DNA of 64,000 bases from MFZZ01 sp964582715 (GTDB taxonomy: Bacteria > Patescibacteriota > Microgenomatia > UBA1406 > GWC2-37-13), in the NCBI GenBank assembly GCA_964582715.1, contig CAZOSM010000002.1:348041-412040 (forward strand), given 5' to 3'. The translations under genes were made by a program, and so were the position numbers. The notes below the pieces were generated by a model that worked only from the letters and a program-made list of their open reading frames with translations, had not been told where the DNA came from and made no database searches. Position 1 is the stretch's first letter. Every line of letters begins with the position of its first letter. Below are positions 8,821-16,012 of the stretch, one piece after another.

Positions 8821-8839
8821 ATGTCATAATTTATGACAT
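8821..8839. promoter_or_regulatory. Palindromic operator ATGTCA-N7-TGACAT (copy 2)
   Basis: Same half-sites and same 7-bp spacing as the copy at 8427-8445 but with a symmetric spacer TAATTTA. It abuts the stop codon of the nucleotidyltransferase gene and lies 119 bp beyond tRNA-Ser. No gene starts beside it, so a looping or auxiliary site is more likely than a simple promoter operator. Confidence 0.55.
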
Positions 8840-9652
8840 TTATTTTATCCTGTTGGATAAGGCTTTGTTTTCATAATCTTCCTGTATGAGCCAGAGTTGC
8901 TCGTTATGAAAATGCCAAGCATACCCCTTTTTCCTTAACCACCAGGTTTGTATTCTTTGTAATACATTATCTAGAAATTTAATTAACTTAGGTTGGTACA
9001 AAGTCTTATCTGGCAACTTCGCTTTAGAAAGTGAGACCTGAGGAAAGAAGTGTTTTACCCATTTATTACTGGCTAAAAAAGCATCATATAAATTATTTTT
9101 ATCTAATACAGGTTTCAGTTGTAATATTTCATGCCCGATATACTCATTCTGTTTTATTGAAGGTATATTGAGACCTTTTACTGAAAAGAATAGATTAAAG
9201 CAGAATTTAATACCAACATCTTTATTGATTGCTATAACAAGATATTTATAAAGTAAAAGAATAAAGCGAGTGATCCAGATCGTATGGGCTTGAGTAATAA
9301 CAAATAGGTCAATATCTCCTTTTGTACTCGTATTATGCATACTGAGGGATCCAGAAATCCCTACAAATTGGACTGTTGGAATATATCCAAGTTGTTTTAG
9401 ATAAGGGAATGATTGTTGTAATAGTCTTTGTGCTATTTTCTCTCTCTTTTTAAATATTTTAAAATGGTCTTTGTGAAGGGTTAATCGATTACCTTGTTTA
9501 ATGATTCTCTTTTCCTTGATGAGTTTTTCTATTAAATAATTAAACTCACGTTCACCTATTTCTTTATTCAAAAACAAATGGGTTTCCTTAATAGTTGGAG
9601 GGTAGGAGAAGGTGGAAAAATACTGAAGAACATGAATTATAGATTCTGTCAT
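8840..9652 (-). CDS. Nucleotidyltransferase-fold protein
   Basis: 270 residues from the ATG at 9652 (an in-frame TTG lies 12 nt upstream). The N-terminal ~90 residues look like a winged-helix segment. Residues ~100-125 carry the polymerase-beta-like nucleotidyltransferase signature: GISGSLSMHNTSTKGDIDLFVIT, that is GS followed by DxD, the metal-binding pair. The remainder is helical and basic. Such proteins transfer nucleotides to proteins, RNA or small molecules; the substrate is unknown. It follows the WecG/TagA gene with a 1-bp gap, so the two are probably one transcript, which hints at a role tied to glycan synthesis, though that is only context. Confidence 0.65.
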   Translation of the reverse strand: MTESIIHVLQYFSTFSYPPTIKETHLFLNKEIGEREFNYLIEKLIKEKRIIKQGNRLTLHKDHFKIFKKREKIAQRLLQQSFPYLKQLGYIPTVQFVGISGSLSMHNTSTKGDIDLFVITQAHTIWITRFILLLYKYLVIAINKDVGIKFCFNLFFSVKGLNIPSIKQNEYIGHEILQLKPVLDKNNLYDAFLASNKWVKHFFPQVSLSKAKLPDKTLYQPKLIKFLDNVLQRIQTWWLRKKGYAWHFHNEQLWLIQEDYENKALSNRIK

Positions 9653-9653
9653 A

Positions 9654-10406
9654 TTATCTTTCAAATAGACCCAAACGTTGTAAACCTATTAGATACATAA
9701 ATCTTAATAAACTAAGCTGTCTTTTCCATCGCCATGGCTGTAAGATAAGTCGAAAAAGCCATTCCAAACCTATAGATCGGATTACTTGTGGAGCTCGTGG
9801 TATAGCTCCAACCTCAAAGTCAAAACTCCCACCTACCCCCATACACACAATGCCCTCTAACTTCTCTTTATGTGCATATATCCATTTCTCCTGGTAGGGT
9901 GAACCAAATGCCACAAACATGATTTGCGGCTTGTAATCAGCTACTATAGAAAATATGGCTTCTTCTTCCTGCTGAGTAGGCTTGTTAATATCTGAAATTC
10001 CCTGTATACCTATGAATTTTGAGCTTGAATATAATTTACTATAGCGGTCGGCCATCTTCTCTGCTAAATCAGCTCTACCACCCAAAAAAAGCACTCGTAA
10101 GCTACTTTTACTACAGGTTTTTAACAACTTTTTCATGAAGTCTACACCTGGTATTCGTTGTTGAACTGAAATTCCTAATATAGAGCTTCCCAACAGTACA
10201 CCCACCCCATCTGGCAGCTGAATATCGCCTTCTGACAGTATTTTTCTAAACTTCTCATCCTCCTGAGCAGTGACTACTATCTCTGGATTAATAGATACTA
10301 TATGAAAGAAACCACTTGGTGAGTCCAAGTACAATAATATTTTCTCTAGGTTATTATTAGCATTATTGAACTCAACTGGGATGTTAAGTATTTTTTTGTT
10401 TTTCAT
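9654..10406 (-). CDS. WecG/TagA/CpsF family glycosyltransferase (GT26)
   Basis: 250 residues from the ATG at 10406 (one codon after a possible TTG). The family signatures are clear: INPEIVVTAQEDEKFRKIL, LPDGVGVLLGS, the loop RIPGVDFM, LGGRADLAEKMA, then FVAFGSPYQEKWI and GVGGSFDFEVGAIPRAP near the C-terminus. Members transfer ManNAc, GlcNAc or related sugars from UDP-sugar to an undecaprenyl-linked sugar, the committed step of teichoic-acid-like or exopolysaccharide synthesis at the inner face of the membrane. Length is typical. It is followed almost directly by the nucleotidyltransferase gene. Confidence 0.9.
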   Translation of the reverse strand: MKNKKILNIPVEFNNANNNLEKILLYLDSPSGFFHIVSINPEIVVTAQEDEKFRKILSEGDIQLPDGVGVLLGSSILGISVQQRIPGVDFMKKLLKTCSKSSLRVLFLGGRADLAEKMADRYSKLYSSSKFIGIQGISDINKPTQQEEEAIFSIVADYKPQIMFVAFGSPYQEKWIYAHKEKLEGIVCMGVGGSFDFEVGAIPRAPQVIRSIGLEWLFRLILQPWRWKRQLSLLRFMYLIGLQRLGLFER

Positions 10407-10694
10407 CAATATATTACAATTATAAGTTAGTAATATTTTTATATATATTCTATAAAATTTACTGTTGTTAAAATTAATTGATCTGAATATATCCTTACAA
10501 CAAAGGAAAATCAGTTATTATTCGGTGTTTTTGCTATCAAAGCTATGAAATTTACTATATCTTTACGCCTTGATTTACTTATTTCTCGATTAAATCCTAT
10601 TGATTGACTTATTGAACTTAACACACTTCTTATTATAGGACAATTATGACTCCTGTTGATCATATATAGACTGTTCCTGAGCGCCAGATTACCC
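10407..10694. other. AT-rich intergenic stretch
   Basis: 288 bp between the mreB stop and the WecG/TagA start. I see no ORF, RNA gene or strong hairpin; it probably carries the promoter of the WecG/TagA gene. Confidence 0.5.
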
Positions 10695-11705
10695 CTATCT
10701 TATTGCCTTTTTATAACTATCCAAATTTTCTATAGCCATTCCTATGCCTCTGATTACACAAAAGAGTGGTTCTTCGACCACAAAAGCAGGAACTCCTGTG
10801 TAATAAGTAATATATTTGTCTAGGTTTCCAAGCATTGAACTTCCACCCGACAGAACAATCCCTTTATCCACAATATCTGCAGCAAGCTCTGGTGGACTTT
10901 CTGCGAGCACTTCTTTTACTCCCTCTATAATCTGTTTGAGAGGCTTTTGCAGTGCAATATTAATACTATTCTCGCCTACTTCCATAATCTTAGGGAGGCC
11001 AGATTGGCTATCACGTCCTCGAACCTCCATTGTCTTTTCTTTAAAATCTTCATTATCAAGCACGTGAGCATTACCTACTTTCATTTTGATCTCCTCTGCA
11101 GTACGCTCTCCAACATGTAAGTTATGTGTCTTACGCATATGGTTCAATATGGATTCATCAAACTTTGTACCTGCAGATCTTACTGTTTTAAAAACAACAA
11201 GCTGTCCCAATGATAAGATGCCTATTTCAGCAGTACCCCCACCAATATTGACTATCATATGTCCAGATGGCTGAGATATAGGAATACGCGCGCCAATTGC
11301 TGCAGCGAGAGGCTCCTCAATCAAATATACATCAGAAGCTCCAGCTTGTTTACAAGCAGCAACAACTGCCCTCTTTTCTACCTGAGACGAGCCACCAGGG
11401 ATAGAGATCATAACTTCTGGCCAGAAAACTTTTCCTTTTAAGGCTTTACGAAGAAAATAGGTAATCATAGCAGAGGTAGTTGTATAATCTGCAATAACTC
11501 CTTCTCTCATAGGTCTAGAAGCAACAATGGAGTTTGGTGTACGCCCAAGCATTTCACGTGCTTCTTCACCCACTGCAAGTACCTGTTTATCTTCTTCTGC
11601 ATATGTCACAACAGTAGGTTCATTGAGTACAATACCTTCGTTTGCCACATACACAAGTGTGTTTGCTGTCCCCAGATCAATACCGACTTTCTTTTTAAAC
11701 CACAT
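10695..11705 (-). CDS. mreB: Rod-shape-determining actin homologue MreB
   Basis: 336 residues from the ATG at 11705 (a TTG two codons upstream is less likely). The actin-fold nucleotide motifs are present in order: phosphate-1 loop VGIDLGTANTLVYV, the connecting RPMREGVIADY, phosphate-2 loop MIVNIGGGTAEIGIL, and the adenosine motif IVLSGGSSMLGNL. MreB polymerises under the membrane and directs lateral wall synthesis and cell shape. Length fits the family. It is a single-gene unit here; the usual mreC/mreD/rodA partners are not adjacent. Confidence 0.95.
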   Translation of the reverse strand: MWFKKKVGIDLGTANTLVYVANEGIVLNEPTVVTYAEEDKQVLAVGEEAREMLGRTPNSIVASRPMREGVIADYTTTSAMITYFLRKALKGKVFWPEVMISIPGGSSQVEKRAVVAACKQAGASDVYLIEEPLAAAIGARIPISQPSGHMIVNIGGGTAEIGILSLGQLVVFKTVRSAGTKFDESILNHMRKTHNLHVGERTAEEIKMKVGNAHVLDNEDFKEKTMEVRGRDSQSGLPKIMEVGENSINIALQKPLKQIIEGVKEVLAESPPELAADIVDKGIVLSGGSSMLGNLDKYITYYTGVPAFVVEEPLFCVIRGIGMAIENLDSYKKAIR

Positions 11706-11730
11706 AAACAAAAATAACTATCAAATTTCA

Positions 11731-11833
11731 AATGTCCAATTTCCAATCTAATGATATTAACGCGATGATATGAAGACTTTATTACTATTTTTACAGCTTG
11801 GATATAGAAATTGGGACTTGGAAATTAGACATT
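11731..11833. repeat. Inverted repeat AATGTCCAATTTCCAA / TTGGAAATTAGACATT
   Basis: Arms 11731-11746 and 11818-11833 pair over 16 bp with one mismatch, 71 bp apart, between the divergent mreB and PEGA genes. The flanks repeat similar TTTCCAA/TTGGAAA words. It may be a dispersed intergenic repeat; other copies cannot be assessed from this window. Confidence 0.5.
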
Positions 11834-11949
11834 AGACTAATCTATTTAGTGTATTTATTGTATAATATAGTCAGCAAAAATACATGAAGAGCGACCTAAA
11901 AAACATATCATAATAGTATGTTTTTATTACAAACTAGATACCTTAATGC

Positions 11950-13284
11950 ATGAAAGTTGTTATTGACACTACTAAAAATTTGCTTCCGCGCATTTTCTTT
12001 TTAACTCTATTTATCATTATATTAGTAGGTGTTATTGCATATGCCCGGGGTTATCGGATTAATTTTGATGAAGGAACAGTAACTTCAACGGGTATCGTTT
12101 CAGTTAATTCTGCTCCAAAACCAGCAAAGGTATACGTAAATGGAGAACTCAAAGGTGCAACGGATATTAATCTCACTCTTCCTTATGGTCAGTACAAGAT
12201 TGAAGTTAAAAAAGATGGATATACCTCTTGGGAAAAAAATATTTCACTCAAAGGTGAAATAGTCATGAGCTTAGATGCTCATTTATTTCCTAAAAATCCA
12301 TCCCTTACGCCACTTACCAATTTAGGAATTGTTCAGGCGATACCTGTAGGAAATACAGATAACATTATTTTGTTTAGCCAAACAGGAGATGAAGAAAAAG
12401 ATGGAGTCTATCTATTTGAGTCAGCAACTCGTACAATTGCTATCTTTCCCCCACTTAATCCATTACTTCTGAGTACCCTCCTTCCTGAAGGGAGTGATCT
12501 CAATACAGCTGAAGTTGAATTCTCACCAAATTATAGACAAGCAATTCTTACCTTAACTGATGAGGAGTTAGAAGAAGAGACAGCTTACTTAATCTCTCTT
12601 GAAAATGAGAATACAGAGCTTTTGGATATTACCTCTTCTAAACAAAATATCTTAAATGCCTGGGATAAGGAAAAAAATGAAGAACTTGCAAAAGTTATCG
12701 AAACGCTTCCTAAAGAACTAGTTGATATAGCAATAGAAACATTCCAGGTAATCTCTGTAGCACCAGACGAAAAACGTATCATGTACCGTGCAAAAGCTGA
12801 CGTAACCCTTCCGCTGGTTATTAATCCACCTCTTATTGGTGCCAATCAAACTCCAGAAGAACGTAACTTACAAGCAGGAGGTATATATATTTATGACAAG
12901 AAAGAAGATAAAAATTACCCCATTCCAGTTGAGATTAATATAACAGAAGATATGATGACCGAAAATATTGAAGTCCCAGAAGAAATTGAACCCTCTGCTA
13001 CTGATTCTGCAGAATCTGAGGTTCCCGAGTTATGGTATCCAGAAGTAGTAGAGCAAGTTAGTCATCTGGTAAAATGGTACCCAACCTCCGATTATATAGC
13101 GGTAAAAGAAGATAATCGTATTGTCCTCATGCAATATGATGGTGAGAATAAAGAGACTGTGTATGCTGGTCCTTTTGATGAGAACTTCTTTATGATTGCC
13201 CCTGATTGGAACTTACTAGTCATTATTAACCTTAATCCACAGGTTAACTCTTACGGAGATTTATATTCAGTAGGTATTAAATAG
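11950..13284 (+). CDS. PEGA-domain membrane-anchored protein with C-terminal beta-propeller-like region
   Basis: 444 residues. A single N-terminal anchor (about 13-32, IFFLTLFIIILVGVIAYARGY) is followed by a PEGA domain at roughly 47-110 (GIVSVNSAPKPAKVYVNGELKGAT...LPYGQYKIEVKKDGYTSWEKNISL). The rest has WD40/TolB-like strands (GVYLFE, YRQAILTL, PDEKRIMY, DYIAVKEDNRIVL, WNLLVII), suggesting an extracytoplasmic propeller with an acidic linker near 345-365. PEGA proteins bind or scaffold at the cell surface; no enzyme motif is seen. The gene ends with an 8-bp convergent overlap with the sortase gene, whose substrates may include such surface proteins, although no LPxTG-like tail is present here. 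Confidence 0.8.
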   Translation: MKVVIDTTKNLLPRIFFLTLFIIILVGVIAYARGYRINFDEGTVTSTGIVSVNSAPKPAKVYVNGELKGATDINLTLPYGQYKIEVKKDGYTSWEKNISLKGEIVMSLDAHLFPKNPSLTPLTNLGIVQAIPVGNTDNIILFSQTGDEEKDGVYLFESATRTIAIFPPLNPLLLSTLLPEGSDLNTAEVEFSPNYRQAILTLTDEELEEETAYLISLENENTELLDITSSKQNILNAWDKEKNEELAKVIETLPKELVDIAIETFQVISVAPDEKRIMYRAKADVTLPLVINPPLIGANQTPEERNLQAGGIYIYDKKEDKNYPIPVEINITEDMMTENIEVPEEIEPSATDSAESEVPELWYPEVVEQVSHLVKWYPTSDYIAVKEDNRIVLMQYDGENKETVYAGPFDENFFMIAPDWNLLVIINLNPQVNSYGDLYSVGIK

Positions 13285-13969
13285 CCTCCTCCACTACGGG
13301 CTCTGCAAAAATGAGCATTCGTTTTAAGGTTGTACCTGGTGGCCAGCATGTTTGTAAGGTAAGAAATTCTGAATCTGTTTTTCTTGTTAAATACTCCACC
13401 TCTGACGGATCAACAACTTGCTTTCCTGTTACTCGATATACATGACGGGCACCTTTATAAAAGATATTGACTTCATCACCTTCTTCTAGCTTATAGAGCA
13501 AGTAAAAGACCGCATTATATGTTCCGACATTCCAAATATAATCTGTAGAATGGGCAAACATAAAGATATGCCCTCCCTCCCCTGGGAAAGCCGTACCTTC
13601 TGCATGGGCCACTCCATGTTGAAGTGCATCGAGATATTCTACTTCATCTGCCGGGTTTACATTTGCCAATACATTTGCGTTAGCTGCGATTTTAGGTATA
13701 ACAACACTAAATTCAGGATCTTCTGGGACTAATACTTCAACAGGTTCTACATTTAATGCTTGAGCTAAAGCTCCTTTTTTTGCTTTACCACTAAATTCCT
13801 TTTGAATTACAGCCGCTTCTTGAGGAGCTGCTACTACATACTCTTTTTGTGTTTGTTGATCAACAAAATACTTCACCTCCTCAACAACAGGTTGATAGAA
13901 GGTTTTTGCTATGATAAACAAAGATGAAAATATAAGAAAATTACCGAGCGTACGTAATAATAAAATCAT
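13277..13969 (-). CDS. Sortase family transpeptidase
   Basis: 230 residues from the ATG at 13969. An N-terminal hydrophobic segment (about 2-22) anchors it, then comes a linker and the sortase barrel beginning VVIPKIAANANV. The catalytic triad is visible: His140 (FMFAHS), Cys208 (LTLQTCWPPGTTLKRM) and Arg217. The TLxTC motif is diagnostic. Sortases cut a C-terminal sorting signal and link the protein to the wall or polymerise pilins. I chose 13969 because GGGAG lies 6-7 nt before it and because the upstream ATG at 14005 would share its A with the encoded CCA end of tRNA-Arg(CCT). The substrate is not identifiable in this window. Confidence 0.88.
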   Translation of the reverse strand: MILLLRTLGNFLIFSSLFIIAKTFYQPVVEEVKYFVDQQTQKEYVVAAPQEAAVIQKEFSGKAKKGALAQALNVEPVEVLVPEDPEFSVVIPKIAANANVLANVNPADEVEYLDALQHGVAHAEGTAFPGEGGHIFMFAHSTDYIWNVGTYNAVFYLLYKLEEGDEVNIFYKGARHVYRVTGKQVVDPSEVEYLTRKTDSEFLTLQTCWPPGTTLKRMLIFAEPVVEEAI

Positions 13970-14004
13970 GGTAAACTCCCATGATGGTAGACGTGTATGT
14001 TTCA

Positions 14005-14080
14005 TGGTGTCCCCAAGAGGATTCGAACCCCTAATTACCCCTTAGGACGGGGTAGTTATATCCAATTTAACTATAGGGAC
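14005..14080 (-). tRNA. tRNA-Arg (CCT) with encoded CCA
   Basis: Minus-strand cloverleaf: acceptor GUCCCUA/UGGGGAC with one G-U pair, anticodon stem ACCCC/GGGGU and loop GUCCUAA (anticodon CCU), T-loop UUCGAAU, discriminator A, then CCA at 14005-14007. Residue 32 is G, which is unusual but tolerated. Its 3' end touches an alternative upstream start of the sortase gene. Confidence 0.88.
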
Positions 14081-14128
14081 ATATACACAATTTTATCATG
14101 AATACCTTTAGACCGGTAAGAAGATGTA

Positions 14129-14839
14129 TTACTGAATAAAATACTCTAGAATAAATGGCTGAACATTAATAAGCATATGTAGAAGGATTGCATACCAAAG
14201 GTTCTGCCATCTTACATACACATAAGCAAGAGCCAGCCCAAGTACAAGACTACTTAAATAAAGCCCAGGATGCCAGTGAGCAAGCATAAATATAATGCTT
14301 GAATATATAATGGCAGTTTTTGTTGAATAAAATTTACGAAGGTATTCGAGTATAACTGCCCTATTGAGCAATTCTTCATTTATTGGTCCAAATATTACAA
14401 ACGATAAAAACCCAAATAGCTTTTCTAAACCTACACCCTCGTCAAAAGCAGACCATTGGTATTCTATACCACTATCGATAAGCTCAAAGATATCTTGACC
14501 TAAAATCACAATAAGAGCAAGTGCAAGAAGAGCAATAGAGATAACTACAGCAAGTCGTGCGACAAGAGATATAGGAATAAGCTTAAGTAAGTATTTCCAT
14601 TGGAGAGGTTTTTTAAATAACTCTTCTCTCTTCTCCTTCTTGTACAGTTGAAACAACACAATAAGGATCGGGAGTAAGATAACGTCAGAAATAAACTCTC
14701 CAGTTATATCTGATATTTCTGTAATTCCAAAAATATTAAGCACCAAAAGGGCAGAAAGAATACCAATGTTTGCAAACAAAATATACAAAAAGTAATACCA
14801 CAAGACAGTAAACAGAATTCCAGTATGTTTTTTTATCAT
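14129..14839 (-). CDS. CPBP family intramembrane metalloprotease (Abi-like)
   Basis: 236 residues, nearly all in hydrophobic helices (about six to seven segments). The CPBP motifs are present: NEELLNRAVILEYL (motif 1, EExxxR-type with the two glutamates and the arginine), FMLAHW (motif 2, with His) and LLHMLIN (motif 3). These residues bind the metal and water in the Rce1/CPBP fold. Members process prenylated proteins, bacteriocins or other peptides in the membrane; the substrate here is unknown. It stands between tRNA-Arg(CCT) and ndk on the same strand. Confidence 0.85.
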   Translation of the reverse strand: MIKKHTGILFTVLWYYFLYILFANIGILSALLVLNIFGITEISDITGEFISDVILLPILIVLFQLYKKEKREELFKKPLQWKYLLKLIPISLVARLAVVISIALLALALIVILGQDIFELIDSGIEYQWSAFDEGVGLEKLFGFLSFVIFGPINEELLNRAVILEYLRKFYSTKTAIIYSSIIFMLAHWHPGLYLSSLVLGLALAYVYVRWQNLWYAILLHMLINVQPFILEYFIQ

Positions 14840-14903
14840 ATATTCTCAATAACGAAAATCGAGAAGCTGGAATCTGAGTCAGTTTTGTGATGACGAAGAG
14901 TCC

Positions 14904-15482
14904 TTACTTCATGATCTCTTCTTCTACTCTTTTGTAGGTCATGATTTCCTCTTTTTTGAACCACAAATCTACTTCAAACTCGGCTTCTTCTACATTTCCA
15001 GAAGCATGAAGTAAGTTCTTGATTGGACGCCTGCCAGTATTGGCAAGATAAGAAGAATCATATGAATAATCACCACGGATTGTTCCTGGAGCAGAGCTCA
15101 AAGGAAGTGTATGACCAACCATTTTACGAACCAGTTCTACAGCATGAGGTCCTTCAAGAACCATAACGATAACAGGTCCATCGGTGATCATATCTACAAG
15201 CCATTCACGAATTTTGAGACCAATTTCTTTTGGATCATCTGAGCCAAATTCTTTTTTTGCATCAATTCCTAAATCTTGGTAGTTCTCAAGTGTTTTACCA
15301 CCCATACCTTTTATAAAGTCCTCACGAGAAGCTGGATAATGTTTATCTGCCTGTTCTCGAGATACCATCATCATTTTCATGGCGACAATTTTTAAACCAA
15401 CTTTCTCAAAACGTTGTGTAATTTCTCCCACAAGTCCACGGGCAACTGAATCTGGTTTGAAGATAACAAGAGTTTGTTCCAT
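14904..15482 (-). CDS. ndk: Nucleoside diphosphate kinase
   Basis: 192 residues. It transfers the gamma phosphate from ATP to NDPs through a phosphohistidine. The N-terminus TLVIFKPDSVARGLVGEI and the active-site stretch NLLHASGN (His159) are canonical, as is GTIRGDYS. It is about 45-50 residues longer than the common 140-150-residue Ndk: an insertion at about 60-100 (MGGKTLENYQDLGIDAKKEFGSDD) and a C-terminal extension account for this, a pattern known in some archaeal and divergent Ndk. Nucleotide salvage enzymes like this are expected in CPR cells, which lack most de novo synthesis. Confidence 0.95.
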   Translation of the reverse strand: MEQTLVIFKPDSVARGLVGEITQRFEKVGLKIVAMKMMMVSREQADKHYPASREDFIKGMGGKTLENYQDLGIDAKKEFGSDDPKEIGLKIREWLVDMITDGPVIVMVLEGPHAVELVRKMVGHTLPLSSAPGTIRGDYSYDSSYLANTGRRPIKNLLHASGNVEEAEFEVDLWFKKEEIMTYKRVEEEIMK

Positions 15483-15733
15483 TCTTTCTTAAATATAAAT
15501 ACTAATAATAATTTCCCTATTATAGCAGCAAAATATTGCAGGAAAAAGAGCAAACATGCTTACTCATAAAAAGATAACGTAAGAAGATAGTAAGAATATA
15601 TGCGTATTTAATATGCATAAATACCACTAAATTACTTGTTGTAACAGAACGTTGTGGTATTATTACCTTCATGGTTAGTTCAAGGACGGCACTTAGCAGC
15701 CGTACCAGAACAAAACCTGTAAGGAGAAAAGGT

Positions 15734-15838
15734 ATGGAGAAGGCCCATACACTTGCTCACTGTGCAGTTTACTGCACGCATCTCGTTTGGGAGAGGCTGA
15801 ATTTCAGGAAGGATGTTACCGCCTATGAACAGGCTTAA
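15734..15838 (+). CDS. Candidate 34-residue protein (island B)
   Basis: ATG at 15734 with AAGGAG placed 7 nt upstream, a spacing and strength seen for the other islands but not for local housekeeping genes. The peptide begins MEKAHTLAHCAVYCTHL and ends DVTAYEQA; it has two Cys and three His close together and no signal peptide. I do not recognise it. The same frame shows further short open stretches after the stop, so a decayed gene is the main alternative. Confidence 0.35.
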   Translation: MEKAHTLAHCAVYCTHLVWERLNFRKDVTAYEQA

Positions 15839-15874
15839 CAACAATCCGAATTGACGAACGCACTGGGTTCTTTT

Positions 15875-16004
15875 GACGCGAAAGCGTCACTGATTCCGTA
15901 GCAGGCCTCGGATATCGCGGCACTTTGCCGCAAAAAAGTTTTTCACGCAATTGCGTGAATCCCCAAACAACCCGCTGTGCTCTGTGCTTTTTGAGCACAG
16001 CGGG
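15875..16004. repeat. Cluster of four hairpins/palindromes (island B end)
   Basis: GACGC-GAAA-GCGTC (15875-15888, a GNRA-type loop), GCGGCA-CTT-TGCCGC (15917-15931), the perfect 18-bp palindrome TTCACGCAATTGCGTGAA (15942-15959) and the 12-bp stem CCCGCTGTGCTC/GAGCACAGCGGG (15971-15982 with 15993-16004). The last may end transcripts from both sides, including the giant gene stopping at 16013. Such density suggests a folded RNA or protein-binding DNA. Confidence 0.6.
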
Positions 16005-16012
16005 ACCCCTCT

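Larger units (their letters stand above)
15483..16012 (+). other. Island B: structured non-coding region with a candidate micro-ORF
   Basis: 530 bp without a conventional gene. The left half is AT-rich with an 8-bp inverted repeat AATACCAC/GTGGTATT. From about 15680 the composition shifts to higher G+C and holds an SD-led 34-codon ORF, then four hairpins in 130 bp (15875-15888, 15917-15931, 15942-15959, 15971-16004). It lies between ndk and a giant fibre gene, both on the minus strand. Confidence 0.5.

Noticed and set aside
15839..15960. Decayed continuation of the 34-codon ORF through in-frame stops
   Set aside because: Open stretches of 17-20 codons between TAA, TAG and TGA are what chance gives at this composition; no homology is visible.
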